Assembly: GCA_002197995.1 (NCBI GenBank)
Contig: NGZR01000005.1
Location: 1,426,001-1,490,000, forward strand
Direction: 5' to 3'
Length of the DNA: 64,000 bases
Origin: Gaeumannomyces sp. JS-464
Taxonomy: Eukaryota; Ascomycota; Sordariomycetes; Magnaporthales; Magnaporthaceae
In this document: piece by piece, positions 33,919 to 46,501 of the stretch
Layout of the letters: each line of letters begins with the position of its first letter
Numbering within the stretch: the stretch's first letter is position 1
Translations under genes and position numbers: made by a program
Notes under the pieces: generated by a model
The model's database searches: none
Told to the model about the DNA's origin: nothing
The model's input: the letters and a program-made list of their open reading frames with translations, nothing else

Positions 33919-36465
33919 CAGTGCGACGGTGGGTCGAAAGCGCTGCTGGGCGGTTTCAGCTTTCGCGGCTGTGGTCCTCGCTGTGCCCACTTATCGGGGA
34001 GGGGAGGGGGATCTCTCCTCCCGCCTTTCACTGCCACTGGTAGATGCGATCTGTTGCAAATGCCATGCGCCTGGCTCTTTTTTTGACCGATATTTGATGA
34101 TGAAGCTATTTTCGACTTTTTGGCCCTGCCCAGGCGGCCAAAGGAATCAACCCCATGGGCTGGGCGGTGGACCCCGACATGTCCGATTCGAAATTGCCAC
34201 ACTTAATGCTTCTTGCGACTTCCAAACTCCCCGACCTGCCTTTTCCAGCATGAGGGACCTTTTTTGCCGGGCGTCCGCTAGCTGCGCTTCCCTAGCCAAA
34301 TATTTCCTTCAACGGCCTTCTGTAGCGAGAAAGGAAGCTGTGGGGCTGGCTCGCCCACCTGCCTACCTGGACCAGCCCATCGGGGTACGGCTAGAGAGCT
34401 CGGCTGTCTGTCGACAGTAGAAGTGCTGTGCGTTGGGAAAGCCGAACTGCACGCCAGAGGGCGTTTCATGCAACTACAAGGACACCACAGGTGTGACGAG
34501 GCCGAAGCGAGGGCCGATTTTCACCTTCCTGCCAGTTGCGGAAAATGGCTCACCAACATCGCATGTGTGTGTTGCTCTCATTCACCGGACGGGTTTATCC
34601 AGAACCGAAGGGACTCTCTGTCGGCCTTCTTGCCTATTCCTCATCTGGGCGCCTGGTGGCCCCGGCCGAGCGGGTGAAAAACAGTGCGACACTACCTGCA
34701 AGGGAGCGGATCCAGCCTCGGGCCTTCTCTTCTGCTTCCTTTCCTTTTCCATCAGGTCCTTTTTTTTCTTTCTTTTTTTTTCTTTTTTTTTTTTCCCTCT
34801 CTCTCTGCGATATATCTCATATCAGGCTGGGGTGCTATAGCTCCTTTCGGTCAGCCGGGACAAGAAATAGGAAGGCTGGCCGGTGTGGTGCATCAGTCAC
34901 GTTGCACTCGCGAAGGAGCGGCTCCAGACCGCGGAGGGGGATACCATGCAGATCAGCGAGGTGAACGAAAAGCAAAGACGCGTGGGGTGGAAAGCCTGTA
35001 TCCGTCTCAGGGCCCGCCGCCCAAGACAACTTTCTGTTCTTGTTGGCGACGAAAAGGCAAGGATCGGTGCGAATCCGCACATGTCAGTACAGTCGCGATT
35101 TTTCGGTGCCAGTCGCATACCTATTCCCTTCCCCCGCCATCCAATGCTTCACCGCCGCGGTGAGAGGCACAGGAGAAAGGCAGGAAGGTCATCCTTCCGG
35201 GAAGTGCCTTGATCGGGAGAACTGGACTAGAGGGGGAAAGTGGGATTTTCCTCGGGTCAAAAAAGAGATGGGCACGATGGGATGCCCAGGAGAGTCCAGG
35301 GTTTTCGTCCTAGGGGATGACGCAATAGAGGGGGGAAGGAAGCTGAGGCGCCGGCAATTGGGCCGACGTCCCACCAACATGATGGTTGGACGAAGAATGG
35401 AGAAAGCAACAAAATATGGATACTTTTTTTTAGGCTGCCTTCACAGGAGCCTGATGTGTTACGTCGCTGAAGCTAGGCGAGCAAGCCCAACCACTATTTT
35501 GTCGAGTTGCCAAGTGTCTACCATGCACATCCTCGTCTCTTCTTTTCCAGTACATCCGACTATGGCCGTCCAGAACATCAGCTACATCGCGGGACGGGTC
35601 CCAGCTCCCCAACTTCTGGATAGAAACGCAAAAGATACGAGAAAACAGAAACCAGGCGAGGCATCAACATGCCGCCAAGCTCCCTAATGCGGCCACCGAG
35701 GAGGGGAAGCTTCCCGATCTGGAAATTTGCTGGGGTCGTCGGGAAGGAGTTGGATGTCAATGGTGCACGATAATTCGTGGGTTCATCGCCACCTGGATTT
35801 TCCCGGCGCGATCAGTGGTATTTATGGTATTGAGCTAAACCGCAATTGCACAGCCGCCCGCCGTCAGCACAAGCTCTCAATCTTGGATTTTTTTTTCTTT
35901 CATTTTCTTCTCGCCCCTGGACCAACCTCGCTTCCCAACGCCACGCCAGGCTAGATGTGGTTGGGAAAAACGGCACGGAGATTTGTCCTCTTGATCCGTA
36001 TCGCCCACTTTTTTCTTGATTTCCTTTTCTCCTCTTTCCCCTGTCCTAGGAAAAAAAAAAAAAAAAAACAAGCAAGGCCAACGGTCCGCTCACCGATGTG
36101 GTATCGTGTGGTTCATCCAGCACAGCTGGCAAATGCACGTTGCGGATAACTGCTTTGGGCGGGTTTGTCGACCTCTGATATTAGCCTCCCCACTCGGCCT
36201 CTCAGCTTCCGCTGGGGAAACGGCGGCTAGCATGACCCGTACCAAGCTTTCTCTGAAGGCAGCTGGGCTGGCTAGTATTCTTCATGACGAAAATCCGACA
36301 GCGCGCTTCCCCCCGTCACTTGCTGCTGATTTCTGGGTACGGCAATGTGGCCGGTGTGACCCCATTGCTGCAGGTCAGTATGTAGAACTCGATGCTGGGC
36401 GATGCTACCCTGAGCATTGCCTGGCCTGGCCATTCCCAACAGTTACCGCCATACTGTGGCATACC

Positions 36466-36493
36466 AAAAAAAAAAAAAAAAAAAAAAAAAAAA
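36466..36493. repeat. 28-nt poly-A tract
   Basis: Uninterrupted A run, the longest homopolymer in the window. There is no upstream coding remnant or obvious target-site duplication that would mark a retroposed cDNA. Confidence 0.9.
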
Positions 36494-37411
36494 GACACGG
36501 CCAGCAAGGAGGGTGAGGATGTCGAATGTTGAGGGTTCCAGTGTTGCATCCGACACCGCGAAGGGCGGGTGGCGCTCGCCGATCATCCATTGGCAAAGAG
36601 AGAGAGAAAAAAAAAGCCATCTTGGCGCCTAGGCGAGGCAGGTCCCCTATCACCCTGCCAGGTATCGAATCCATCACATAGATTTTGCACCCATTCCATG
36701 CAGGGGACCGAACCTCACAGACGTCTCGGCCCACGGCTGGCAGAGGAGAGGGAGGGATGGGAAGGGAGAAAGCGCGTCTTTCGCGTCTCCTTGGCGCACG
36801 GGGTGGTGCACCCATCACAGACTCGGTGTGCTCTGTATGTACACGCCACACCATATACAATAATATCCCAGCCTTTTCAGCGTCGTCCGCCCTGCAATGC
36901 CGCCCTTGTTCTCATCAGCGGCCCAGAAGGCCATTCCCACTTTCCAACGAGGCGAGGGGTGCTGCCTCGCCGTTGGCAGCCAGCACTTTGCGAGATAAGA
37001 TCAGCAGTGATGAACATATGTCCAATTTCCCTCCCAACTTGCCAAATTGGGAACAAATCTTCGAGGATTGCCTCATGGAAGAGACGCGTCTTCCTTTTTC
37101 CCCAGACAAGGATCACGGTCTTTCTGCCTGCGAGTGCAGCGTCGTCTGTCCCACCTTTTTTTTCTTTCTTTTTTTTTTTCCCCTTCCCACCCCAAACCGT
37201 GCCTAACAGCACCTCGCGGCACAGACACAAATGCACGTGCAGGCGTGGAAGCAAGTCAACGTCCAGCCACCCACGCGCGGGCGTCTCTTCGTGTGCGTGC
37301 CCCTTCGAGAAGCCTTGGTGGGCTCTGTCTGTGTGTCCTCGCTTGGAGGACCTGCAGCAGCCACTCCATATCTCACCAGGAGTGTGCCTGACGTATTGAT
37401 CCACACAAATG

Positions 37412-37439
37412 CCACACACACACACACACACACACACAC
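37412..37439. repeat. CA dinucleotide microsatellite
   Basis: About 14 CA units followed by GCATGCACACC. Non-coding context. Confidence 0.9.
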
Positions 37440-40400
37440 GCATGCACACCACAACCTTACTCCATAAGCACCCGCCCCTCCCTCTCGTCAGCAGCTGCAG
37501 GAGGGACCACCACCCATCGGCCGGCCGCGGCGAGCCTACTGGCCAATTCACTTTCGCCGAGAGTTCCAGTCCGTGCTCATTGGGCGGCGCGAGCGACACC
37601 CGCCCGTCCCACTTCTTCTTTTCTTGTGCTCTTCTTCGGCCCTGCATTAGCGTCTTGTGAAGAGGCAAGGTCCGGCCGGCAATGTCGGACTTGGTAGCTT
37701 TTGGACGCGTAGAGCGAACACGGTAGCCAAGCACGCCCAGGACCGACGGCCGGCGGCCCGCTTTCTCTCTCTCTTTTTTTTTCTTTCTTGCGCACGCGAA
37801 GAGGGAAGGATGAGAGAGGAGGGGTGTGCCTGCCTGCCCGTCTCCACGCGCCGAAAGGCATAGGATCCTTCCCAGTCGCCCCCGCTCCTCCGCAAGATTG
37901 ACTCTTTTCTGGTTTGTTTCCGTCCCTCTGCCTCAGGTGGCCCACATATTATGGATTATGGGCATTATCCCACTGTGTATAGCAACAGAGCCATGTGGAT
38001 GGCCACATCCTGTCCAGTACCACCTACATCGTACAAAGGACAGGCTGACGGGCTTGGCGTCGGCGCGGCCTGGGGGTGATTTCGACAAGGCTCGCCTGTT
38101 TTTGCTGGTGGAGTGCGCCGTGTGGGTTCAACATGCATCTCGATGTGTGAGGGAAAAAGAAAATCGGGGAGAGCAGTCTGGATTGGATCGTCTTTGGGCA
38201 GGGCCAGGGGCAAAGAAACGTCTGCTCTCTCCTGTTGTTCCTCCTCGCGCCCGAGTGCCCGGTTCCGGCCGATGATCGAGGTCCGAAGCACTTATTTCGT
38301 GACAAGACCCAATCATTGTGGAGATAGTCTCTGGTGCTGCACACATGCTGTGTGCCGTGTGTATTTTCTTCAGCGCCTTTTTCGCCTTGTTTTGTTTTGA
38401 TCCAAGGAACAGTGACTCCGCCCTCCCCATGTATCTTCTCCAGTGCTCGCACTCCACAGATTACGATGGGAGCCTTGTATCGATTGTAACCGTGGGCACC
38501 GTCGCAGTGCCGATACTCGGTTGCATCGCGACTGGACGGGAATGGCGTGGTGCTGCCCCAGGCGTTTCCGAGTTTGGTTAACCGCGTCCTGAGGTACGGG
38601 AGGAGGGCGCATCAAACACATGCAAAGTCAACAAAGATGTGTAATCCTGACCACGCCTGCCAGCATTAGGTGTCGCATCCGGGGATGGAAACCCCAAGGG
38701 TTCCGGGCCAGTCGGCGCCCCATCGGGCCTTGTCTCGCTTGCCCGCACCAAGAGCCTGTGTGACGGGGGCACGGCGTCGGAGGTTGTTGCCCAGCGGACG
38801 AAGCAAGACGACCCGGCGGCGAATGGCAGCGCCAGGCGACCCGCATCAGGCAAGATAGAGGAGGGCTCTGTATGACCCCAAGAAGCAATGCAGCTTCCCT
38901 TTTCGTCGCGTATCGCCTCGTGTCCGGACGAGAATATGTCGGACAGCGATGGGTGGTGACATGACGCAATCAGCCCCGATGGCCCGGAAAGAGACAGCAG
39001 GCCGTGGAGAAAGAAAGAAAGAAAAAACACCTCACAAGGACGGGATATCGCAGCGAGCAGGTTGAGGCATATTGCCGTGCGTCACACGTCCCAGATTTTG
39101 CGCCAGTGGAGGGGCTTCCTACATGGCTGCTTGCTTTGCCTCGCCAAACCCCCACACGAGAGAGAGGGGTTCTTGTCCGGACCTGTCCTAGCCTCCGGAG
39201 GTTGAGCTTCAGCTGCGCGCGGGATGCGACAGCCTAGGGCAAAGTTGGCCAAGCGGGAGGTCGCATATCACATTGACCTCGCGGCAACGTCCGCTTGGCC
39301 CTGAGGTTGGGCTGGCTCAAACAGGCCGCTTTTTTTTTTGCTTCCTTTTTCTTTCTTTTTCGCTTCTGCGCTTCTTATTGACTCATGCCCCTGCATGGCC
39401 TGCTTCCGCGCGCCTGGATCCCGCAGTAATTTGAAGCCACATTTGAGATGCCAACGCCCGCCTATCTTACCGGCGGTGTGTCTGTGGTCTTGGTGGCCAA
39501 CCAGCGAGCTAGGCTAATGCAGAGACGGGACAGGGTGGTGCCTGATTTGATGGATTGCCAATATTTAGAAGGAAATCTCCAAGCCTCGGAAAGCGCCGTC
39601 CAAACTTCTGGGACCATATCGATCACCTGGATTTTTTTTCCCCCCCCTGGCATCGTATTTCTTCGTTGCATCTTTTTCCCTCTCTCTTTCATTGGCGTGG
39701 CTCTTTGCCGGCTGACGGAATGCGTGTTGAATCCCCCACCGGTGATGAAGCAACTGCGTGATTTTACAAATCTTGCATGAAAACATTCTCAACAATTCGG
39801 GGCAGCGGAATGCCACAGAAACCCTCTCGGTCCCGCCGGTAATACAGCTTGAATCGACCGACACTGTTGCGAGCGTAGTCTGACAACGTTCCCACATATA
39901 GCGACAGGCATATAGAACCGGCACATCATTTTGTTGATCTCTGGGGATAAACGAGCATCAAAAGATCGGACGGAGTTGCCATCTTTTCGCGGGCATCACG
40001 AAGCGAGCGAGTAAAGTCATGGCATAGTCTTTCCGCGGTCTTTTGGTGTCTGCCAAGCCCCGGGACTTTGGAACTGGGTCGCCTTTGAAACGCAGGTTTT
40101 CTCTATCAGATATCAGGTATGCATAAACATCTCGGGAAGCGGAGGTGTGCCCCGGGCGACGACGGTACATCGGACGCCCGTATCTCGATGAAGGGAGGGA
40201 ATGATCCCCCCGGCCGTTGAAACAGGCCCGTGCCCCGCCCGCGAGCCAGACAGCTGGGATAGAGGTCAATGCAGACTGGCGGAGGCTGAGGAAAGAGAAT
40301 CCCGAAAGTCAAATAGATTGAGGAGGATCCTCATTCTGTCTCGCAAAACCACGCAAGCGGACGCGGGTCGGTCAGTGTGACGGTGACGAGTTTGGTTTGC

Positions 40401-42339
40401 CTGCCTTGTCTCCCCCACGGGCCACATCCGCTGTTACGGTGTGCGTTTGGCTGTCTCTGAGCATGGGACGCCGGCTGGCACTCTGGCAGGCGGCGTATTC
40501 CCTCACAGGGAGGATGCCTGTTGCGCGTTGGATGCAACGAGGCTGGATCCCCATGAGTCGGGTTGGGCCCTGGCAGCCCAACCCGACTTTTTGTTTTGTT
40601 TTGTCCCGTCTCTCGCTCCCTTCCGCCGCTGGCTCACACGCGCCGCCTGCCCAAAGCTCTTGTCGACGCCGCCGCTCTGGCCATCTACAGGCACCTGCGT
40701 CTGTGGGGAGAGATACGGAGCGGCAGGAAGTCGCGGTGAATATGCGGTGTGCTCAAAGTTTGGCCCCTTCGCCTTGCAGCCTTTGCCCTTTGCCCCCCAG
40801 TTCGGGTAGCGACTCTAGCCTCGTTTGGAAAGGACGCGAGCGAAGAGGGGGAAAAAAGATGCCGCACAAAGTGCCCACACTCGTCGAGCCACTCTGTTCA
40901 CTAGCCTCGAGATCGTCTCTCAACTGCCTGGTGTCCAGCCGGCTCGTGGCACCCGACCCGGCCGGGCAGGACACTTTCTTTTTCTCGGGATCCTGGAGTC
41001 TTGCTGCGGACCATTTACCTTGCTCGATACGGTAAGTCTCTTCCCAAGTGTCTCCCTAGGAATGAGCCTGATATCCCCCGAGTCGCACTTCCTTGCGCAC
41101 CCCGACCGTCTCGCGTCGCTTCCGGAACCCCTGCTTGGCGCGTTCCCCAGTCCGCTATCACGCTACCCAGGCTGTACGGGAGGCAAACTGGCAAAGTGCA
41201 TCATGATCCATATTGGCGCTGCTACGCGCCGCTCGGGACCAACTTTACAAAACCTAAAGACGGTCAAGCGATGTCGCCTCCGACGGAAGCGACAGCGCAA
41301 AGGACAAAAGCGTAAAAATTACGCAAAGTTCCCTGCCTCGACTGTTCGAAAGCAGAAGTCGGTGTGGGGGAACGGTTTGCTCGGCTGGCACTTCAGGTTG
41401 CATCGTCAGCGACTGATAGGATGATGGCGAAAGGCCGGGCCCCAACGGAATACACATACATAGCAGACGGCTGCTATAGGGCTGGGACGAGGTCGGGCAA
41501 CGTGAAATACCCCGACCCCCGATGCCTCGTGCGTGACAACCGATGGTCCGGGCGGGCTGCTACGGCACATTGACACGAACGACAGGATGCAAGATGGACT
41601 GACGCAGCGTATTCCCGAGTCGTGTCCTGTCTGTCCCAAACGGAGAAGAGGCGAGAAGCAAGAAGGAACGTCACTGCGACATTGATGCGATGCACAGGCC
41701 CAAAGACATCTCCCAATATCGACTGGCTGGGTCTACCCGCTCTTGCCAGGGCCCGTCCGCTCGGACGTTGGTTCAGTCTGGACCGCCGCCCATTTTGGCA
41801 AGTTTGGGGTTGGGAGCCAGAGCCGGGCGTTCCTCGCTTGTGCGCGCCAGTTTGTCTTGGCTGGGTCGACAGGCATCCCTCACGCGGGCGGGCCGTTTTT
41901 CGCTCACGGGATCAGGCCGGGCCGGGGAAGCGAAAGGGAGGAAAGCAAAGAAGAAGAGGGATGGACGGGCGCGCCCTCGCACGGCCGTCCGGGAACGCGC
42001 GTCGTGGGATTTCAAGCTGGGCTGGAGCAGCGCGTGGGCTTGCGGGTGGCAGGGAGACACAGCACACAGACGTGATGGGCAAACGAGACTGCTGGATTCG
42101 GAGCCGGAGATCGTGCCACGACGAAGTGCCGGCTTCATCTGTCACAAATCACCAATCTCGGGTTTTCCGTCGGTTGAAATTTGTCCTAGTTTGGCCTGGG
42201 CACGTCTTGTCAACCTCTTTTCTTTACCGCAGAAGTGTCGAGAACAGCCGATGCGTTCTGCTCAGGCCGCTTGTCTCGGGCACGAGGCTGGGCGGCCTCG
42301 CCGGTTGACGTGTTCTTTTTCGTCTTTATTCAGTCCATC

Positions 42340-42364
42340 TTTTTTTTTTTTTTTTTTTTTTTTT
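42340..42364. repeat. 25-nt poly-T tract
   Basis: Uninterrupted T run in the gene-poor region. Confidence 0.9.
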
Positions 42365-45300
42365 GGCTCCATTCGCGCTTGATGCGCGCCTGCTCACTTC
42401 GATCCTTCGCGGCGACTAACAGCCGGCCTCGGATCCGATAACGATTGATCGAACCATGCCAACCGATCTAACCCAGGATAGCCCTCCAAAACAAAAAGCA
42501 ATGCCTGCCCGAACCGCTGCCGGCCGGCTCCGAGCAAAACGCCCCAATAAGAAGAAACGAATAGGTAGGCAACTAGAAATCCCGCGTGGGCCATGGACCT
42601 TGATGGCGGATGCCACTCTTTCTTGCCCCGAGCCTACGAGGAGAGCCGACCTCGCATGTTCAATTTCTACTAGTCGATGCTGCTGCTTCCCAAGTGTCGC
42701 CCATATGCGACGTCCGCCGGCGCACCATCCCTTCTGGGCCAGATGCGCCCTGCGCAACCAACCACGGCGCTGCGGTTCTGCTGCTAAGAAGCACGCCCTA
42801 TATGCGTTCCCGAATCTGTCGTATGTCGGGCTCGGCGCTCTCGTCCTCTCGCCTCTCAGTCGTCTAGCCTCCCTGCTCTGCTTGGCCTCCTCTCTCGTAC
42901 TCCCTCCTCCATCCATCTTGGTCCTGCCCCACGAAACCCACACCCGTGGTGGATCTCAAGCAGGAAAACCAAAAAAAAGCCTGGCATTTGGGCAGGGTCA
43001 TCAAGGTGGTTCCATGATATTCCCCAGCCGCCAGCCCGCCCACACCCCGGCAAGCGCCAGGCCTTTTTTTTTTTGCCCTTTGTTTTCTTTTTCCCCTTTT
43101 GGCCTTGGCCGACTGGGGCGCGCCAAGATGGGGGATGGATTCCGCAAGCAGGAATTGAGCGAATGGGCAGTTCGCATTCGCGATGCTGCAACTGGCCAGC
43201 GAGGAAGCTCTTCGCCCTGGCACTTGCTCAGCGGAACCCACATCCCGCCCGCAGCGAAAATGGAGCTCAAGGATGACATGGAGGGGTTCCATCCGGGCCT
43301 GGAAATGAGGCCTGGAACTGAACGAGAGGGCCTGTGTCTCGTCGTGGCCTTCCCCACGCCCCAAGTCGCCGACGCCATTGGCCGCCCGGGTCCCTCGAAA
43401 TGGGAGGGTGTCGTGCTCTGGATGGGTGAATGCGAGGGCTGATGACGGGCCAGCCAGCTGTCGCCGTCGGTCCCGGAGACTGTATGGATACCACCTCGGG
43501 CTGACGGTGCCATTGCATATCGTAGCCTGCTGCTGAGTACCGCGGGCGGCCCTGTCTCAGGTGGACTCGACCGACCGACAGACAGACAGTCAGCACGGCA
43601 CGGCCCAGGGAAGGAAGCGAATGGGGAGGTGGGAAGGATCATGACATGACGAAAACCCTCCCTGGCCTGATGCATCTTGAAGCCCATGTCCCGCACCTGC
43701 ATCACGGCCAAAAGGACGGCTGGGGGCGACTGCGTGGCCCTCGTTGGCTCCTCTTGTCTGTCTAATGCGCCCAAGGATACGGGCTCGGCTCCAGGATGGC
43801 AGACCTTGCGACTGGTGGAAGGGCACCAAGAGGCGGGACGTGAGAGCCCGGTCCCCCATGTCGAACCTTGATCCGGGGTGGACGTCCCGCTCGTATGCCG
43901 CTGGGCACTGCCGGACCTTGCGGTCTGGTCTCACGGTCTCACTGCTGACTGCAGCGTCTGGATGAATATACTCTAGGGCTTGGTCGTCATGACAGACCAG
44001 TTCTGTCGGCGATGCTACTACCCAACTTGGCGGTGATTGTCCACAGGCAGGGGGAGCAGCTGGGACGGCGAAGTGGGCGCGGAAGAATCCACACAGACCT
44101 CCGGCATCTCAGATCGACGACGGCTTCTAATAGCCAACCCGAGCTGGCCGCGCGCTGCCGTTGACGGCGCGCAGCCGCTTCATCTCGCACGCCGTTAGCT
44201 CCCTTGCTTCTGTGCGACAGCGTGGAGCGGCTTCTGATGAGCCCCGGGGCTCCTAGGCGTGAACCAGCTAGTGTTGGTCTCCTTAGCTCAAATGTCCCAG
44301 TATCGTGCTATTGGGAATTGAGATTTGCAGCGCGCACACCAGATTCGATTCAGACGTCGTCGTCATGGCCTGTCATTCCGAAATGACGACACACCCTCTT
44401 TCATTTGTTTCCCATCCCTCTCAGCATTGCTTCCTTCCCGCCTCTCCACACATCGTGCGATAGGGTGTGAAAGATTTGACATATTGGCAACCGACTGTAT
44501 GTACGGAGCAGGCAGGTGAGGTGTGCAAATTTAGAATGCGTTTTGTTGGATGGAAAAATTTAGCGTTTGATGCTTGCCGATCCCTCTCTGCAATTGGAGA
44601 TTTCCCGACCCAGCCAGCCGTTCAGCGCAATCAAGTTGAAACGAACCACAACGTTGGCGATATTGCGGTGTGTGTGAACGCCGGCACCACACCCAGCGAC
44701 CAGAACACCGGCTCGCCGCGACTTGGATCCGCCAGGAATCAATGCCATGCGTGTCATCCTGTGCGCCGTGTGGTGTGTTCGTATGGGCGCATACCCGGTC
44801 TGCTCGCGGCGGATGGGTTGGCGCTGGGCGAAGCTGTGTCGCGTGCCCAGCAACGGGATATTGCTGATGGATGAGCTGGGCAGCCATGCCCGGCCAAGGA
44901 ACACGCCTGTCAACGCCGCAGCTATAGCCGGCCGCCGGGTTGTTCGTCTGGGAGCTCTACTCTTCCCCGCGACCAATGACCACGCTCCATCTCGGAAAGC
45001 CCTCTGCTACCGGCACAAGTCCCTGAGGGCTCGTCGCCGACAGGTGCTGCTAGGTTGCTTGTAGAATGGTGGCCCGTGACTGTGATATGCGGACGGGCAG
45101 ACTCGCGGGGAGAACGAAGAGACGCGAGCCACAACTGGGCGGCCGTGTAGACACTAGACTAGCCGGGCTCGAACGTGACCGTCGTTGGTTTCTTGGTTCC
45201 TCGCCTTGCATATTCGGATCACCCAATCTGTCTCTGAAGCTTCACTAGTCATCACCCGCCGCTTCCGCCTGTGCCGCCGGCAGAGCTCACCGCCGTCTCA

Positions 45301-45749
45301 AAAGTCTGAATGACCTCGGAAAGCTCTCAAACCCAAAAGCGTGATCACCTCGGCGGCGTCCAGAGGTTCATAAAAGCAACGTTTGCTGCATTCGTGTTGA
45401 AGCTTGCAGGCCCGAAGAACGCCCTAGCCGCGCCTTGTATGCACATCTGGTCCACATGGCCCCCTGACTCCTCACAAAAAGCATAAAAAGAAAAAGAGAA
45501 TAACGTCGACGGCGCGGCTAGGAAGCACCCCTCGTCCCCTCCCCGCCGGCGCTAGCCAGCCGCATCACAAACAATGTGCGTCGGAGCCACCTCCGGAGAA
45601 CGCCGGGCTAGTGGCTGGCGCGCCTGTCCCACACGGCCCCTATTTCCATCGCCCGTTGAGCTAGCCCCAAGTCCCTTCTAGCCTCCTACGCCGGTTGGGA
45701 TTTGGCTTTCGAACCCCCCTGGCTGGCTGGCCACCATCAAACAAATGCC

Positions 45750-45768
45750 TTTTTTTTTTTTTTTTTTT
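45750..45768. repeat. 19-nt poly-T tract
   Basis: Uninterrupted T run followed by a second T9 tract about 25 nt further on. Confidence 0.85.
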
Positions 45769-46501
45769 GTGCGCCACCGCAATCGACCTTGTCTTTTTTT
45801 TTTCTACACAAGGGTGTGAGTAAAATCGTATCTAGAATCGTATGGGCGACGATGATTTTTGCCCAACTCGGATATAATCGGCGGCGGATTCGCCAGCAGG
45901 GACGGCAAGTCCGTCCCCCTGGGTAACACTAGAGCATTCCAGGGCTAGTTTACTGAGAGCGGCGTGTGGATATGGACCTAGTAGGGACTTTCATGTGGAC
46001 ACTTCCGTCCCTTGTCATCCCGGCCATGGCCCGCCTGGAGGATTCATCACGGGGGCTGGACGTGGCCGAGGTTGTTTGGTGTTATCCCCTTGCGGCAGGG
46101 TATGTCACCGCCCGTGATGAGTCGTCTGATGTGTGTCTTCTATCTATCAGGGTCCCGACGGCGATGGCGTCTCTCCTACAAGGGATCATGACATGGCGGT
46201 GGCGAGTCGGCATGCCTCGGGGGCCTTGTGCAGGGGACACCGCCACCATGGAGCAGCAACAGACGGCGTTAGGGTTGAATTATTCCGTCTTTGTCGAGAC
46301 GCTGGTGTCGAGTAGATGGCTATGGATAGATTGATGTGTTTTTCGGTACCACCTTGGGAGCTATCAAGAACTAGGGTCAAAGAGATACGAGTAAAGTGCA
46401 ATGCCGTCGCGTGTTCTGGCCTGGTCAACCTGGGGATATTGAGAAGTGAAATGAAGAGATAGATGCGAGCACAAAACCAAACCACTGTTACACGGCCCCC
46501 C

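Larger units (their letters stand above)
28188..46501. other. ~18.3-kb gene-poor region
   Basis: No recognisable protein domain, splice-consistent gene, tRNA or rRNA was found on either strand. The longest frames (about 328, 285 and 276 codons near 42.5, 37.3 and 37 kb) read through homopolymers and lack ordered content. The sequence is not AT-rich like a fully RIP-mutated transposon array. It holds many simple repeats: (CTG)9 at 28,683-28,709, CA tracts at 29,992-30,010 and 37,412-37,439, a 28-nt A run at 36,466-36,493, and T runs at 42,340-42,364 and 45,750-45,768. It also contains a G-quadruplex motif at 33,901-33,918. One small frame at 43,128-43,442 (104 codons) has a protein-like composition but no family. 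The region lies upstream of the CRIB gene and downstream of the pheromone receptor gene. Confidence 0.6.

Noticed and set aside
36466..36493. Poly-A run as the tail of a retroposed gene or LINE
   Set aside because: No upstream coding remnant and no flanking direct repeats seen. Similar pure tracts of T and A recur through the region.
36569..37734. Overlapping frames of 276 (+) and 285 (-) codons
   Set aside because: Both cross homopolymers and a CA microsatellite that encode runs of Lys, Phe, His/Thr or Cys/Val. No domain and both strands equally open, so chance.
42456..43442. 328-codon open frame in the gene-poor region
   Set aside because: The first two thirds read through polypyrimidine and poly-T tracts with disordered composition; only the last 104 codons look possibly coding.
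28188..46501. RIP-destroyed transposon cluster
   Set aside because: Base composition stays GC-rich and mixed, without the strong TpA enrichment expected of RIP, and no reverse transcriptase or transposase remnants were recognised.
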